Below, one piece after another: positions 44,982-53,504 of a stretch of DNA of 64,000 nucleotides. This DNA is from Litorihabitans aurantiacus (GTDB lineage: Bacteria; Actinomycetota; Actinomycetes; Actinomycetales; Beutenbergiaceae), in the NCBI RefSeq assembly GCF_030161595.1, contig NZ_BSUM01000001.1, positions 124,001 to 188,000 of the forward strand, written 5' to 3'. Within the stretch, counting starts at the first letter, position 1, and every line of letters begins with the position of its first letter. The position numbers and the translations under genes are program-made. The notes beneath the pieces are model-generated. The model searched no databases, was not told the origin of the DNA, and worked only from the letters and a program-made list of their open reading frames with translations.

Positions 44982-47033
44982 GTGCGCCTGCACCTGCCTG
45001 AGAAGTACGAACCGCTGCTGGGCACGGCGGACCACCTCGACGTCGTCGGCGCGGTGGCGCCCTGGCTGCTCCCGGACGGCTGGCTCGCGGAGACGCACTC
45101 CGCGATCGAGCGACTCGCGCGTGACGAGGCGACCGGGTCGCCCGTGACCGGGGGCGCGACGTACGTCGCCGGCACGTCGCGCGCCGTGCCGACCGTGTGG
45201 GAGGCCGCCGCGTGGCTCGCGGGGCCGACGCCGATCTTCGCCGGACCGCACTCGCGACTGCCGTGGGAGCTCGTCGAGCGGCACCTGCAGCCGGGGAAGA
45301 TGCTGGACCCGCAGAGTGCCTGGCGCTACGCCGGCGCCGGGACGGAATGGCCGACCAACATGCTCTCGTGGGCCGCGACGAAGGGGTGGGACCGGCTCCA
45401 CGCGCTCGAGACCACGCGCGCGATCCTCGACCTGTTCACCGGCGTCCCCCAGCTGGAGCAGCGGCGCGCGGCGCTCGCGGGGGTGTTCGCGGCGATCCTC
45501 GACGGCGACGACGCCGAGCTCGGTGCGCTGCACGAGCAGGGCTCCATGGACGAGATCCGCCGCTACTGGCGCAACGACCTCTCGGACGAGGTCTACTCGG
45601 TGCTGCCCGAGCTGGCGGGGCCGCTCGACGTCGTGGCCTGGGCCTACCCGGCGTTCGAGACGCTGACGTCGCTGCTGGAGGGGGTGACGGGGCGGAAGGC
45701 TCCCACGACCGGCTTCCTCGCGGACGCGTGCCTCGGCCGCAGCGTCGGCGTTCCGCCGATGCTGGCCGCCGCCATCGGTGCGGAGGCGGCGGCCGAGGTG
45801 CAGCAGCGCTGGAACGCGGGCCGGCCGGGCTTCCAGGCCGAGCTGTCCAACACGGCGACCCGGGCGTTCCTCGCTCGCGGCATGCAGGCGGGCGAGCTCG
45901 AGCTGGTCCGCCTCTACATGGCGATGGGGAGCGTGCTGGCCTCCTACGTGCCGTCGCTGCCGGGCGTGCCGACGACGACCTCGCCCGTCATCAACCCGCT
46001 GCACCACGCCGAGGACCTCGAGGAGCTCTTCACGGTGCGTCGCGGGGTCAACCCGCTGCTGGCGCAGCTCGCCACGCACGTGGTCCAGGCGCCCACGGCC
46101 GACGACGGCGGTGCGCGCGACGAGCACGGACGCCCGCTCGGGCTGCGCGACGGGGAGGGCGGCGACGTCGTCGCCCTCGAGGTCGAGGAGGTCGAGATCG
46201 GTGAGCCGCTCGAGGACCTGCGAGAGCTCATCGGGCTCGGGCCGATCAAGGAGCAGGTGGTGCGGCTTCAGGCGGAGGCGAAGGCCGAGATCCTGCGCGT
46301 GCGCGCCGGGATGCCGCCCAGCGAACGCTCGCGGCACCTGCTGTTCCTCGGCAACCCCGGGACGGCGAAGACGACGGTCGCGCGCATCCTCGCGCGGATC
46401 TACGCGCAGCAGGGCCTGCTCTCGCGCGGCCACCTGGTCGAGGTCAGCCGCGGTGACCTCATCGGGGAGTTCATCGGACAGACCGCGCCGAAGGTGCGCG
46501 CCGTCGTCGAGAAGGCCCTGGGTGGGGTGCTGTTCATCGACGAGGCGTACGCGCTCGTGCCGCGCGACTCCTTCCGCGACTTCGGGCACGAGGCCGTGGC
46601 GACGCTCGTGAAGCTGATGGAGGACATGCGTGAGGACCTCGTCGTGGTGGCGGCCGGCTACCCCGAGGAGATGGCGCGGTTCGTCGACGCCAACCCGGGT
46701 CTCGCCTCGCGCTTCCCGACCACCCTCGACTTCGCCGACTACGCCGACGACGACCTGTGGGCGATCTTCCGGCTCGTCGCGACGCATGCGGGCTACACGC
46801 TCGCGTGGGGGGTGGAGCTCGCGGTGCGCTCGCTGATCCCGCGCGTGCGGCCGCGCAACTTCGGCAACGGGCGGTTCATGCGGAACGTCTTCGAGGAGGC
46901 GACGGCGCTCCAGGCCGTGCGCATCGTGGCGATGACCGACCCGAGCACGAGCGACATCCGCACGCTGCTGCCGCAGGACGTGCCCGCGCGGGGTGTGGTG
47001 GCCGAGGTCAGTGCGCCGGGGATGTACCTGTAG
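44982..47033 (+). CDS. AAA+ ATPase of the CbxX/CfxQ (SpoVK/EccA-like) type with a large unrecognised N-terminal region
   Basis: 683 residues from GTG 44982. The C-terminal AAA+ module spans about 425-640: LIGLGPIKEQVVRLQAEAKAE, Walker A GNPGTAKTT (457-465, with Ala where Gly is usual), GEFIGQTAPKVRAVVEKALGGVLFIDEAY (Walker B), AGYPEEMARFVDANPGLASRF (arginine finger region). Residues 1-400 are helical and acidic/hydrophobic with no family I know; EccA ATPases of type VII secretion carry TPRs in this position, which I do not clearly see. No ESX genes adjoin it. It is divergent from the thiolase operon. Confidence 0.8.
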   Translation: MRLHLPEKYEPLLGTADHLDVVGAVAPWLLPDGWLAETHSAIERLARDEATGSPVTGGATYVAGTSRAVPTVWEAAAWLAGPTPIFAGPHSRLPWELVERHLQPGKMLDPQSAWRYAGAGTEWPTNMLSWAATKGWDRLHALETTRAILDLFTGVPQLEQRRAALAGVFAAILDGDDAELGALHEQGSMDEIRRYWRNDLSDEVYSVLPELAGPLDVVAWAYPAFETLTSLLEGVTGRKAPTTGFLADACLGRSVGVPPMLAAAIGAEAAAEVQQRWNAGRPGFQAELSNTATRAFLARGMQAGELELVRLYMAMGSVLASYVPSLPGVPTTTSPVINPLHHAEDLEELFTVRRGVNPLLAQLATHVVQAPTADDGGARDEHGRPLGLRDGEGGDVVALEVEEVEIGEPLEDLRELIGLGPIKEQVVRLQAEAKAEILRVRAGMPPSERSRHLLFLGNPGTAKTTVARILARIYAQQGLLSRGHLVEVSRGDLIGEFIGQTAPKVRAVVEKALGGVLFIDEAYALVPRDSFRDFGHEAVATLVKLMEDMREDLVVVAAGYPEEMARFVDANPGLASRFPTTLDFADYADDDLWAIFRLVATHAGYTLAWGVELAVRSLIPRVRPRNFGNGRFMRNVFEEATALQAVRIVAMTDPSTSDIRTLLPQDVPARGVVAEVSAPGMYL

Positions 47034-47099
47034 GTCGGAGATCCTCTCGGGGAGGGTCCGTAAACCTCTCGGGGAGGGTCAGGAAAGCTCTCGCGAAGG
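47034..47099 (+). repeat. 22-bp repeat array, three units
   Basis: Two interior-type units with CTCTCGGGGAGG and a terminal unit (47078-47099) identical to the terminal unit at 10485-10506. It begins at the base after the AAA+ stop codon and fills the convergent gap to the HMG-CoA synthase gene. Confidence 0.9.
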
Positions 47100-47111
47100 A
47101 GGGGGCGGGGG

Positions 47112-48305
47112 TCAGGCGGTCTCGTAGAGGCGCTGGTGCGCCTGCATCCCGGCGAACCGGAACGGGGCCGTCGTCTCGCGCGCCGTGCGGTACTCGCGCC
47201 CGTCCTCGGGCAGCGTCGTCTTGTGCAGCACCTCGTAGGCGGTGTGGTCCAGCGGCGTGCGGCGCTCGATCATCGCCGCGTGCTCGGCGCCCCGCAGGCG
47301 CTCGCGGTAGCCGGGCTGCACGACGCCCCCGAAGAACTCCGCGACCGAACCCGAGCCGTAGCTCGCGAGACCGATGCGCGCACCCGTGAGGTCGCCGTCG
47401 TGGTGCTCGAGGAGCGAGGCGAGGGCCACGTAGACCGACGCCGTGTAGGAGTTCCCGATGAGGCGGTTGTAGCGCATCGTCTCGTCGAGGTCAGCGGCCA
47501 CCTCCGCGGGCGTGGGGTTGCCGCCGGCGAGCACCGCCAGGTGCCGGTGCGCCTTGGTCGCCATCTTCGTGAACGGCTGGTGGTAGCAGATCGCGGCGAA
47601 GTCCTCGAAGGCCGCACCGCCCTGCGCGCGGTAGTCCTCCCACGCGCCGCCGATCGCGTTGAGGTAGGCCTTGATCGAGCCCTTGCCGTCCACGAGGGCG
47701 GTCGAGCGGTAGTTCGGGCGCCAGAAGTCCATGACGTCGTCGGTGAACACGCCCGCGGCGTTCTCGACCTCGAGGATCGCGGGGTCGGCCTGCACGAGCA
47801 TCGCGGCGGCCGCGGCACCCTGCGTCGACTCGCCCGAGGAGCCGAGGTCGTAGCGCGCGACGTCGCTCGCCACGACCAGGACCTTCTGCGACGGGTCGCG
47901 GGCGATCAGCCCGACCGCGAACTGCAGCGCCGCCGTCGCCGAGTAGCACGCCTGCTTGAGCTCGACCACGCGCACGGTGGCGGGCAGGCCGACGAGCTTG
48001 TGCACGTAGACGCCGGCCGACTTGCTCTGGTCGATGCCGCTCTCCGTGGCGAACAGGAGGGTGCGGATCCCGTCGGTGCCGTTGCGCTCGAGGATGCGGG
48101 CCGTCGCGTCGGCCGCCATCGTCACGATGTCCTCGTCGCCCGCGAGCACGCTCATGACGTCCTGGCCGATGCCCACGCTGAACTTCGCGGGGTCGATCCC
48201 GTAGTGGTCGGCGAGGTCCGTCAGGGACAGGCTGTGCTGCGAGGTCGCCAGGGCGAGGTCGTGGATGCCGATCGCGACCGGCTTGCCCGACTCGTGTCGA
48301 ACCAT
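47112..48305 (-). CDS. mvaS: Hydroxymethylglutaryl-CoA synthase
   Basis: 397 residues. IGIHDLALATSQHSLSLTDLA, the nucleophile in RVVELKQACYSATAALQFA (Cys120), CYHQPFTKMATKAH (His242) and NRLIGNSYTASVYVALASLLEH are family signatures. It condenses acetyl-CoA with acetoacetyl-CoA. AAGGAG precedes the ATG by about 11 bp. HMG-CoA reductase lies just upstream on the same strand, so the pair makes mevalonate. The lower mevalonate pathway is not in the window. Confidence 0.95.
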   Translation of the reverse strand: MVRHESGKPVAIGIHDLALATSQHSLSLTDLADHYGIDPAKFSVGIGQDVMSVLAGDEDIVTMAADATARILERNGTDGIRTLLFATESGIDQSKSAGVYVHKLVGLPATVRVVELKQACYSATAALQFAVGLIARDPSQKVLVVASDVARYDLGSSGESTQGAAAAAMLVQADPAILEVENAAGVFTDDVMDFWRPNYRSTALVDGKGSIKAYLNAIGGAWEDYRAQGGAAFEDFAAICYHQPFTKMATKAHRHLAVLAGGNPTPAEVAADLDETMRYNRLIGNSYTASVYVALASLLEHHDGDLTGARIGLASYGSGSVAEFFGGVVQPGYRERLRGAEHAAMIERRTPLDHTAYEVLHKTTLPEDGREYRTARETTAPFRFAGMQAHQRLYETA

Positions 48306-48340
48306 CTGGCGGAACTCCTTCGCATCGGCACCTGCGGCGT

Positions 48341-48359
48341 CCCCGGGGATCTCCCGGGG
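48341..48359 (-). terminator. Short G+C hairpin between mvaA and mvaS
   Basis: CCCCGGG-GATCT-CCCGGGG, a perfect 7-bp stem, 36 bp upstream of the mvaS start in its leader. It may attenuate or partly terminate read-through from mvaA. The rest of the 119-bp gap has only the ribosome-binding site. Confidence 0.45.
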
Positions 48360-48424
48360 CCGGGTGCCTGAGGGTGGGCGCCCGCGAGCGCCCGCCTTCG
48401 ATTATGGACCTGGGGACCCTCAGA

Positions 48425-49540
48425 TCACGACACCGGGTCCTGCGCGGGCGGAGCCTGCACCCGATCTCCACGACCGGCGCCGCGCTCGAGCACGACGTGC
48501 GAGCGCATGAGCTCGCCCTGGTTGGTCTGCGCCGCAAGCAGGGAGAGCTCGCCGCACAGCACCGTGGCGGCCGCGAGCACCGCGAGGCGCCGCCCGTTCT
48601 CGCCAGGCTCGCGCTCCTCCCGGCAGCCGAGGAGCCGCAGGGCCTCGTCGACCTCCGGCAGGCCCTTGCCGTTGCCGACCGAGCCGACGATCACGTTGGG
48701 GAGCGTGCAGGAGAAGTAGAGGTCGCCGTCGCGGTCCTCGGCGCGCGTGACACCCTGCGAGCCCTCGACGATGTTCGCGGCGTCCTGGCCGGTGGCCAGG
48801 TAGAAGCCGAGCAGCATGTTGGCGTAGTGCGCGTTGGCCGAGCGCAGCGACCCGGCGAGGATCGAACCGATGAGGTTCTTGCGCACGTTGAGCTTCTCGA
48901 CGGCGGCCGCGCTCGTGCGCAGGCGCCGCTCGACGACCTCGCGGGGCAGCAGGATCTCGGTGACGACGTTCTTGCCGCGGCCCAGGATGCCGTTGACGGC
49001 GGAGGCCTTCTTGTCGATGCAGTAGTTGCCCGACGGCGAGACGTACCGCACGCCCGGGATCGTCGCGAGGATGTGGTCCATCAGGCGCTCACCCGCGAGC
49101 GTCACCATGTTGTGGCCCGAGGCGTCGCCGGTGGTGAGCTCCAGGCGCAGGAACAGCAGGTCGCCGACGATCTGCACGTGCATGTCGATCAGCCGCGCGA
49201 AGCGGCTGCTCGTGGCGACGACGGCCTGCAGCTTCTCGCGCGAGTCCTCCAGCCGGCGCCAGGCCGCGAGGGCGGTCGCCGCGTCGTCGGCCTCCAGCAG
49301 GATCGAGCGCGTCATGCGCTCGTCGACCACGACGGCGCGGATCCCCTCCTCGACCATCGTCGAGACGCGTGCGCCGCGCCCCACCGACGGCCACAGCGGG
49401 GTCTCGTAGGTCGCGAGCGGGACGCTGATCTCCTGCGTGCCGCCGAGCGCCGGGCTGCTGATCCGCAGCGGGCCGACCCACTTCAGGGGGACGGGGGTGC
49501 TGGAGGTGCCGGTCGGGCGGGCGGGAGCGGAGGAGGCCAC
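48425..49540 (-). CDS. mvaA: Hydroxymethylglutaryl-CoA reductase
   Basis: 371 residues, catalytic domain only, close in size to the Streptomyces enzyme. YETPLWPSVGRGAR holds the catalytic Glu, LELTTGDASGHNMV the Asp-containing dinucleotide loop, NYCIDKKASAVN the Lys, and GELMRSHV the C-terminal His. It reduces HMG-CoA to mevalonate with NAD(P)H. GTG start, 77 bp from the divergent TetR gene. Together with mvaS it indicates a mevalonate route to isoprenoids or, less likely, a role in leucine-type degradation. Confidence 0.95.
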   Translation of the reverse strand: MASSAPARPTGTSSTPVPLKWVGPLRISSPALGGTQEISVPLATYETPLWPSVGRGARVSTMVEEGIRAVVVDERMTRSILLEADDAATALAAWRRLEDSREKLQAVVATSSRFARLIDMHVQIVGDLLFLRLELTTGDASGHNMVTLAGERLMDHILATIPGVRYVSPSGNYCIDKKASAVNGILGRGKNVVTEILLPREVVERRLRTSAAAVEKLNVRKNLIGSILAGSLRSANAHYANMLLGFYLATGQDAANIVEGSQGVTRAEDRDGDLYFSCTLPNVIVGSVGNGKGLPEVDEALRLLGCREEREPGENGRRLAVLAAATVLCGELSLLAAQTNQGELMRSHVVLERGAGRGDRVQAPPAQDPVS

Positions 49541-49596
49541 CGCACGACGCTACCCCGTGGCGGGTCGCGCTCCCCCGCGACCACCTCGAACCGGAA

Positions 49597-49607
49597 GTAC
49601 CTGATAC
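49597..49607. promoter_or_regulatory. Candidate TetR operator upstream of the regulator gene
   Basis: GTACCTGATAC ends 10 bp before the TetR start codon, in an A+T-richer stretch that could hold the promoter. It matches the site at 44875-44885 at the thiolase operon in 10 of 11 positions. Confidence 0.4.
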
Positions 49608-49617
49608 TCTGAGTTTC

Positions 49618-50331
49618 ATGAGTCGTGTCGTCGAGGATGTGGCCACCCGGACCGACGTCGCCGAGGGCGACGCCCGGCCCGACGGCCGCTCGCGCCGCTG
49701 GGACACCCACCGCGCCGCCCGGCTCGACGAGCTCACCCGCGCCGCCCGCCGCGCCATCCACCACGGCGGCCCCGACCTCTCGATGGACGAGATCGCGACG
49801 GCGATCGGCACCTCCAAGTCGATCGTCTACCGCTACTTCAGCGATCGCAGCGGGCTGCAGACCGCCGTCGGCGAGGCCGTCCTTCGCGACATGGGATCGG
49901 CGCTCGCGGACGCGACGCACCGCGCGCACGGGCCGCACGCCGTCATCCGCGCGATGGTCGGCGTCTACCTCGAGATGATCTCGACCTCGCCGTCGGTCTA
50001 CGCGTTCGTCACGCGCGGCGGCGACTCCGCCCCGAGCAGCGGGCCGCTGCGCACGCTCGCCGACGACGCCGCGGCGCTGCTCGTCCCGGTCCTGGCCGAC
50101 GTCGTCGCCGACCAGGGTGGCGACCCGGCGCGGGCCCGCATGTGGTCGGCCGGGGTCATCGGGTTCGTGCGAGGTTCCGCCGAGGTCTGGCTCGCGGACC
50201 GCGAGGGCGCGGGGTCGGCCGCCGGCGCCCACGACGTCGACGCAGCCGAGCTGCACGAGCTGGCCGACACCCTCGCCGACTGGATCTGCGTCGGCACCCC
50301 CGCCGTCACCTCACCACACCCCACCCGCTGA
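49618..50331 (+). CDS. TetR-family transcriptional regulator
   Basis: 237 residues. The helix-turn-helix is at about 41-85: LTRAARRAIHHGGPDLSMDEIATAIGTSKSIVYRYFSDRSGL. The ligand domain is helical and resembles FasR-like regulators of fatty acid genes. It is 27 bp upstream of an acyl-CoA oxidase-like gene and very likely co-transcribed with it. Control of lipid catabolism, including the thiolase operon, is inferred from gene order and a shared promoter sequence. Confidence 0.87.
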   Translation: MSRVVEDVATRTDVAEGDARPDGRSRRWDTHRAARLDELTRAARRAIHHGGPDLSMDEIATAIGTSKSIVYRYFSDRSGLQTAVGEAVLRDMGSALADATHRAHGPHAVIRAMVGVYLEMISTSPSVYAFVTRGGDSAPSSGPLRTLADDAAALLVPVLADVVADQGGDPARARMWSAGVIGFVRGSAEVWLADREGAGSAAGAHDVDAAELHELADTLADWICVGTPAVTSPHPTR

Positions 50332-50358
50332 TCAGCACGAGAAGTCGAAGGAGCCCGC

Positions 50359-52446
50359 ATGTCCGCCGAGAAGACCGAGCGCCAGCTCGCCGTCGCCACG
50401 ATCGCCGATCTCCTGGACGGCCGCTGGGCGCAGCGCCGCCGCCACACGCGCGACCTGTGCACCGACCTCGACCTCGTCAGCCTGCCCGGTCAGCCCTACC
50501 CCGAGCACCGCGCCCGGGTGCTCACCTCGCTGCAGAAGCTCGCCGACCTCGGCGAGGTCCAGCGCGCGTTCCCGGCCGCGCTCGGCGGCGCCGACGACCC
50601 TGGCGGCAACATCGCCGGGTTCGAGGAGCTGATCGTGGCCGACCCCTCGCTGCAGATCAAGGCGGGCGTGCAGTGGGGCCTGTTCGGTGCGGCGGTCCTG
50701 CACCTCGGCACGGAGCACAACCACACCGAGTTCCTGCCCGACATCATGAGCCTGGCCGTCCCGGGCGCCTTCGCGATGACGGAGACGGGCCACGGCAGCG
50801 ACGTCGCCTCCATCGCCACCACCGCGACCTACGACCCGGACGCGCAGGAGTTCGTCATCCACACGCCCTACCGGGCGGCGTGGAAGGACTACCTCGGCAA
50901 CGCCGCTCTGCACGGCACGGCCGCCGTCGTCTTCGCGCAGCTGATCACGCGCGGCGTGAACCACGGCGTGCACGCCTTCTACGTGCCGATCCGGGACGCG
51001 TCCGCCGAGCGCGACGACTCCGGCGCCCACCCGATGCTGCCGGGCGTCACGAGCCAGGACGACGGTCACAAGGGCGGGCTCAACGGCATCGACAACGGCC
51101 GGCTCGCGTTCGACCACGTGCGCGTCCCGCGCACGAACATGCTGGACCGCTACGGAAGCGTCGCGGTCGACGGCGAGTACAGCTCCCCGATCGCCTCACC
51201 CGGTCGGCGGTTCTTCACCATGCTCTCGACCCTCGTCCAGGGGCGGGTCTCGCTCGACGGCGCGAGCACCGGCGTCGCGAAGATGGCGCTCGCGATCGCG
51301 TGGCGCTACGCCGAGGAGCGGCGCCAGTTCACCGGTGCCGACCCCGAGGTCGAGACCGTGCTGGCGGACTACGGCACGCACCGCCGTCGCCTCCTGCCGC
51401 TGCTCGCGCGGACCTACGCGGCGCAGTTCCTGCACAACGACCTGCTCGAGCGGTTCCACGGCATCTTCTCGGGCGAGCACGACACCGACGAGGACCGCCA
51501 GGACCTCGAGACGCTGGCGGCCGCGGCGAAGCCCCTGTCGACCTGGCTCGCGCTGGAGACGCTGCAGACCGCGCGCGAGGCGTGCGGCGGGCAGGGGTTC
51601 CTCTCGGAGAACCGGCTCGTGGGGCTGCGCGCCGACTGGGACGTCTACGCGACGTTCGAGGGAGACAACACGGTGCTGCTGCAGCTCGTCGGCAAGCGCC
51701 TGCTGACGGACTACGGGCGCTCGACGGCGAAGATGGACGTCGCCGGGCAGGCCCGGTGGGTCGCCGAGCGAGCCGGCGACATGGCGCTGCACCGCACGCC
51801 GCTGCGCCGCGCGTCGCAGTCGATCCGCGACTGGGGTTCGCGCGCCCGCTCCGCCGAGGAGCTGCGCGACCCGGCCGTGCAGCGCGAGCTGCTCGAGGAC
51901 CGCGTGGAGACGATGGTCGAGGAGATCGCGCTGCGGATGCGACCCTCGCTCAAGGGCACGGCGGCGGAGCGGGCCGCGGCGTTCGACGCCGACCAGGCGG
52001 AGCTCGTCGAGGCGGCCCGGGCGCACGGCGAGCTGCTGCGGTGGGAGTCCTTCACCGCCGCGCTCGCCGAGGTCCGCGACCCCGACACCGCCAAGGTCCT
52101 GCGGTGGCTGCGCGACTTGTTCGCTCTCACGACCATCGAGAAGAACCTCGCGTGGTACCTCGTGAACGGTCGGCTGTCGGCCCAGCGCGCGCGGACGGTC
52201 ACGTCCTACGTCGAGCGGCTGCTGCTGCGGCTGCGCCCGCACGCGCTCGAGCTCGTGGAGGCGTTCGGGTACGGACCGGAGCACCTGCGCGCCGAGATCG
52301 CGACGGGCGTCGAGGCAGAGCGTCAGGCCGAGGCGATGGCGTACGTGCGGCGTCAGCGCGCCACGGGCGAGGCGCCGATCAGCGAGAAGCACCTGCCGGC
52401 GGTGACCGACGGGTCCACGGGGCCGAAGGTCGCGCAGCCGGTCTGA
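50359..52446 (+). CDS. Acyl-CoA oxidase/dehydrogenase-like flavoprotein
   Basis: 695 residues, the size of acyl-CoA oxidases rather than 380-residue dehydrogenases. GAFAMTETGHGSDVASIATTATYDP binds FAD and substrate; RVPRTNMLDRYG, TREACGGQGFL-type QTAREACGGQGFLSENRL, and VYATFEGDNTVLLQLVGKRLL with the catalytic Glu in FEGDN are all conserved. It introduces the trans-2 double bond in beta-oxidation, passing electrons to O2 or a carrier. GAAGGAG lies upstream of the ATG. It follows a TetR gene and is followed by a long hairpin. Confidence 0.92.
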   Translation: MSAEKTERQLAVATIADLLDGRWAQRRRHTRDLCTDLDLVSLPGQPYPEHRARVLTSLQKLADLGEVQRAFPAALGGADDPGGNIAGFEELIVADPSLQIKAGVQWGLFGAAVLHLGTEHNHTEFLPDIMSLAVPGAFAMTETGHGSDVASIATTATYDPDAQEFVIHTPYRAAWKDYLGNAALHGTAAVVFAQLITRGVNHGVHAFYVPIRDASAERDDSGAHPMLPGVTSQDDGHKGGLNGIDNGRLAFDHVRVPRTNMLDRYGSVAVDGEYSSPIASPGRRFFTMLSTLVQGRVSLDGASTGVAKMALAIAWRYAEERRQFTGADPEVETVLADYGTHRRRLLPLLARTYAAQFLHNDLLERFHGIFSGEHDTDEDRQDLETLAAAAKPLSTWLALETLQTAREACGGQGFLSENRLVGLRADWDVYATFEGDNTVLLQLVGKRLLTDYGRSTAKMDVAGQARWVAERAGDMALHRTPLRRASQSIRDWGSRARSAEELRDPAVQRELLEDRVETMVEEIALRMRPSLKGTAAERAAAFDADQAELVEAARAHGELLRWESFTAALAEVRDPDTAKVLRWLRDLFALTTIEKNLAWYLVNGRLSAQRARTVTSYVERLLLRLRPHALELVEAFGYGPEHLRAEIATGVEAERQAEAMAYVRRQRATGEAPISEKHLPAVTDGSTGPKVAQPV

Positions 52447-52475
52447 CGCACCGCCACGGGGGCTGCCCACCTGGT

Positions 52476-52542
52476 GAGGAAGAAGCAACGGTCGCGAGGA
52501 AGATCCGCTGAGGATCGTCCTCGCGACCGTTGCTTCTTCCTC
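52476..52542. terminator. Perfect 25-bp-arm hairpin after the acyl-CoA oxidase gene
   Basis: Arms 52476-52500 and 52518-52542 are perfect inverted repeats (GAGGAAGAAGCAACGGTCGC... ) with a 17-base loop. It is 29 bp after the stop and 69 bp before the iron box of the next gene; a strong rho-independent structure without a T tract. Confidence 0.8.
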
Positions 52543-52610
52543 GTGGATCGGCCGGGGACGGCGGGGTGGGGGCGCGGGGAACGGCGAGGGCGCTCGCTCC
52601 CGTGCCTGAG

Positions 52611-52629
52611 TTAGGGTTGCCTCACCTAG
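52611..52629. promoter_or_regulatory. IdeR/DmdR-type iron box
   Basis: TTAGGGTTGCCTCACCTAG matches the actinobacterial iron-box pattern TTAGGTTAGGCTAACCTAA at 14 of 19 positions, including both TAGG/CCTA ends. It lies 14 bp upstream of the siderophore-interacting protein gene, implying derepression under iron limitation. Confidence 0.75.
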
Positions 52630-52643
52630 ACGAGGAGAGTGGC

Positions 52644-53495
52644 GTGGGACGCGGAGTGGTGACGCAGCTGGAGGTCGTGGCGCGGGAGTGGGTGACGCCG
52701 CACCTGGTGCGCCTGGAGTTCGGCGGTGTCGACGGCGCCTCGCTGGCGTCCTTCCCGATGAACGAGTTCGCCGACGCGTACGTGAAGCTCGAGCTGCCGC
52801 CGCGCGGCGTCGAGCTCGGCTTCCCCTACGACGTCGAGCAGATCCGCGAGACGCGCCCCGCGCACGAGTGGCCCGTGCTGCGGACCTACACGATCCGCTG
52901 GTTCGACGCCGCGCGCGACCGGCTCGCGATGGACTTCGTCGTGCACGGCGACGACGGCGTCGCCGGCCCCTGGGCGCGCGACGTCGAGCCCTACGGTCCC
53001 GGTGCGAAGGTCCAGGTCCGCGGTCCCGGCGGCGCGTACTCGCCCGACCTCGAGGCGGACCACCACCTTCTCGTGGGCGACGCGAGCGCGCTGCCCGCGA
53101 TCGCCGCCGCCGTGGAGCGGCTGCCGCTCGGGGCGAGCGCCGACGTCGTGATCGGCGTCGAGAACTCCGGCGACGAGATCGCGCTGCCCAGCGAGGCCGA
53201 CGTGTCCCTCCGGTGGATCCACGCGGCGTGCAACGACACCGACCCGGGCGAGGCGATCGTGGCCGCGACGACGGCGCTGGAGCTGCCCGACGGCGACGTC
53301 CACGCGTTCGTGCACGGCGAGGCCGGCTGGGTGAAGGCGCTGCGCAGCCACCTGCGCTTCGAGCGACAGATCCCGCGCGAGCGGCTGTCGATCTCCGGCT
53401 ACTGGCGGCTCGGCGCGAACGACGAGCAGTGGCGCGAGGGCAAGCGCGCCTGGAACGAGGCCGTCGAGGCCGAGGAGCAGGCCCGCGCCAGCTGA
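52644..53495 (+). CDS. Siderophore-interacting protein (ferric-siderophore reductase)
   Basis: 283 residues from GTG 52644, with GAGGAG about 6 bp upstream. An FAD-binding beta barrel starts the protein (VTPHLVRLEFGGVD, RTYTIRWFDAARDRLAMDFVVHGDDGVAGPWA), followed by HLLVGDASALPAIAAAVERL and the C-terminal GYWRLGANDEQWREGKRAWN typical of the SIP family. It reduces ferric siderophores in the cytoplasm to release iron, using NAD(P)H. An iron box precedes it. No siderophore transport genes adjoin. Confidence 0.94.
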   Translation: MGRGVVTQLEVVAREWVTPHLVRLEFGGVDGASLASFPMNEFADAYVKLELPPRGVELGFPYDVEQIRETRPAHEWPVLRTYTIRWFDAARDRLAMDFVVHGDDGVAGPWARDVEPYGPGAKVQVRGPGGAYSPDLEADHHLLVGDASALPAIAAAVERLPLGASADVVIGVENSGDEIALPSEADVSLRWIHAACNDTDPGEAIVAATTALELPDGDVHAFVHGEAGWVKALRSHLRFERQIPRERLSISGYWRLGANDEQWREGKRAWNEAVEAEEQARAS

Positions 53496-53504
53496 GACCG
53501 TCGC

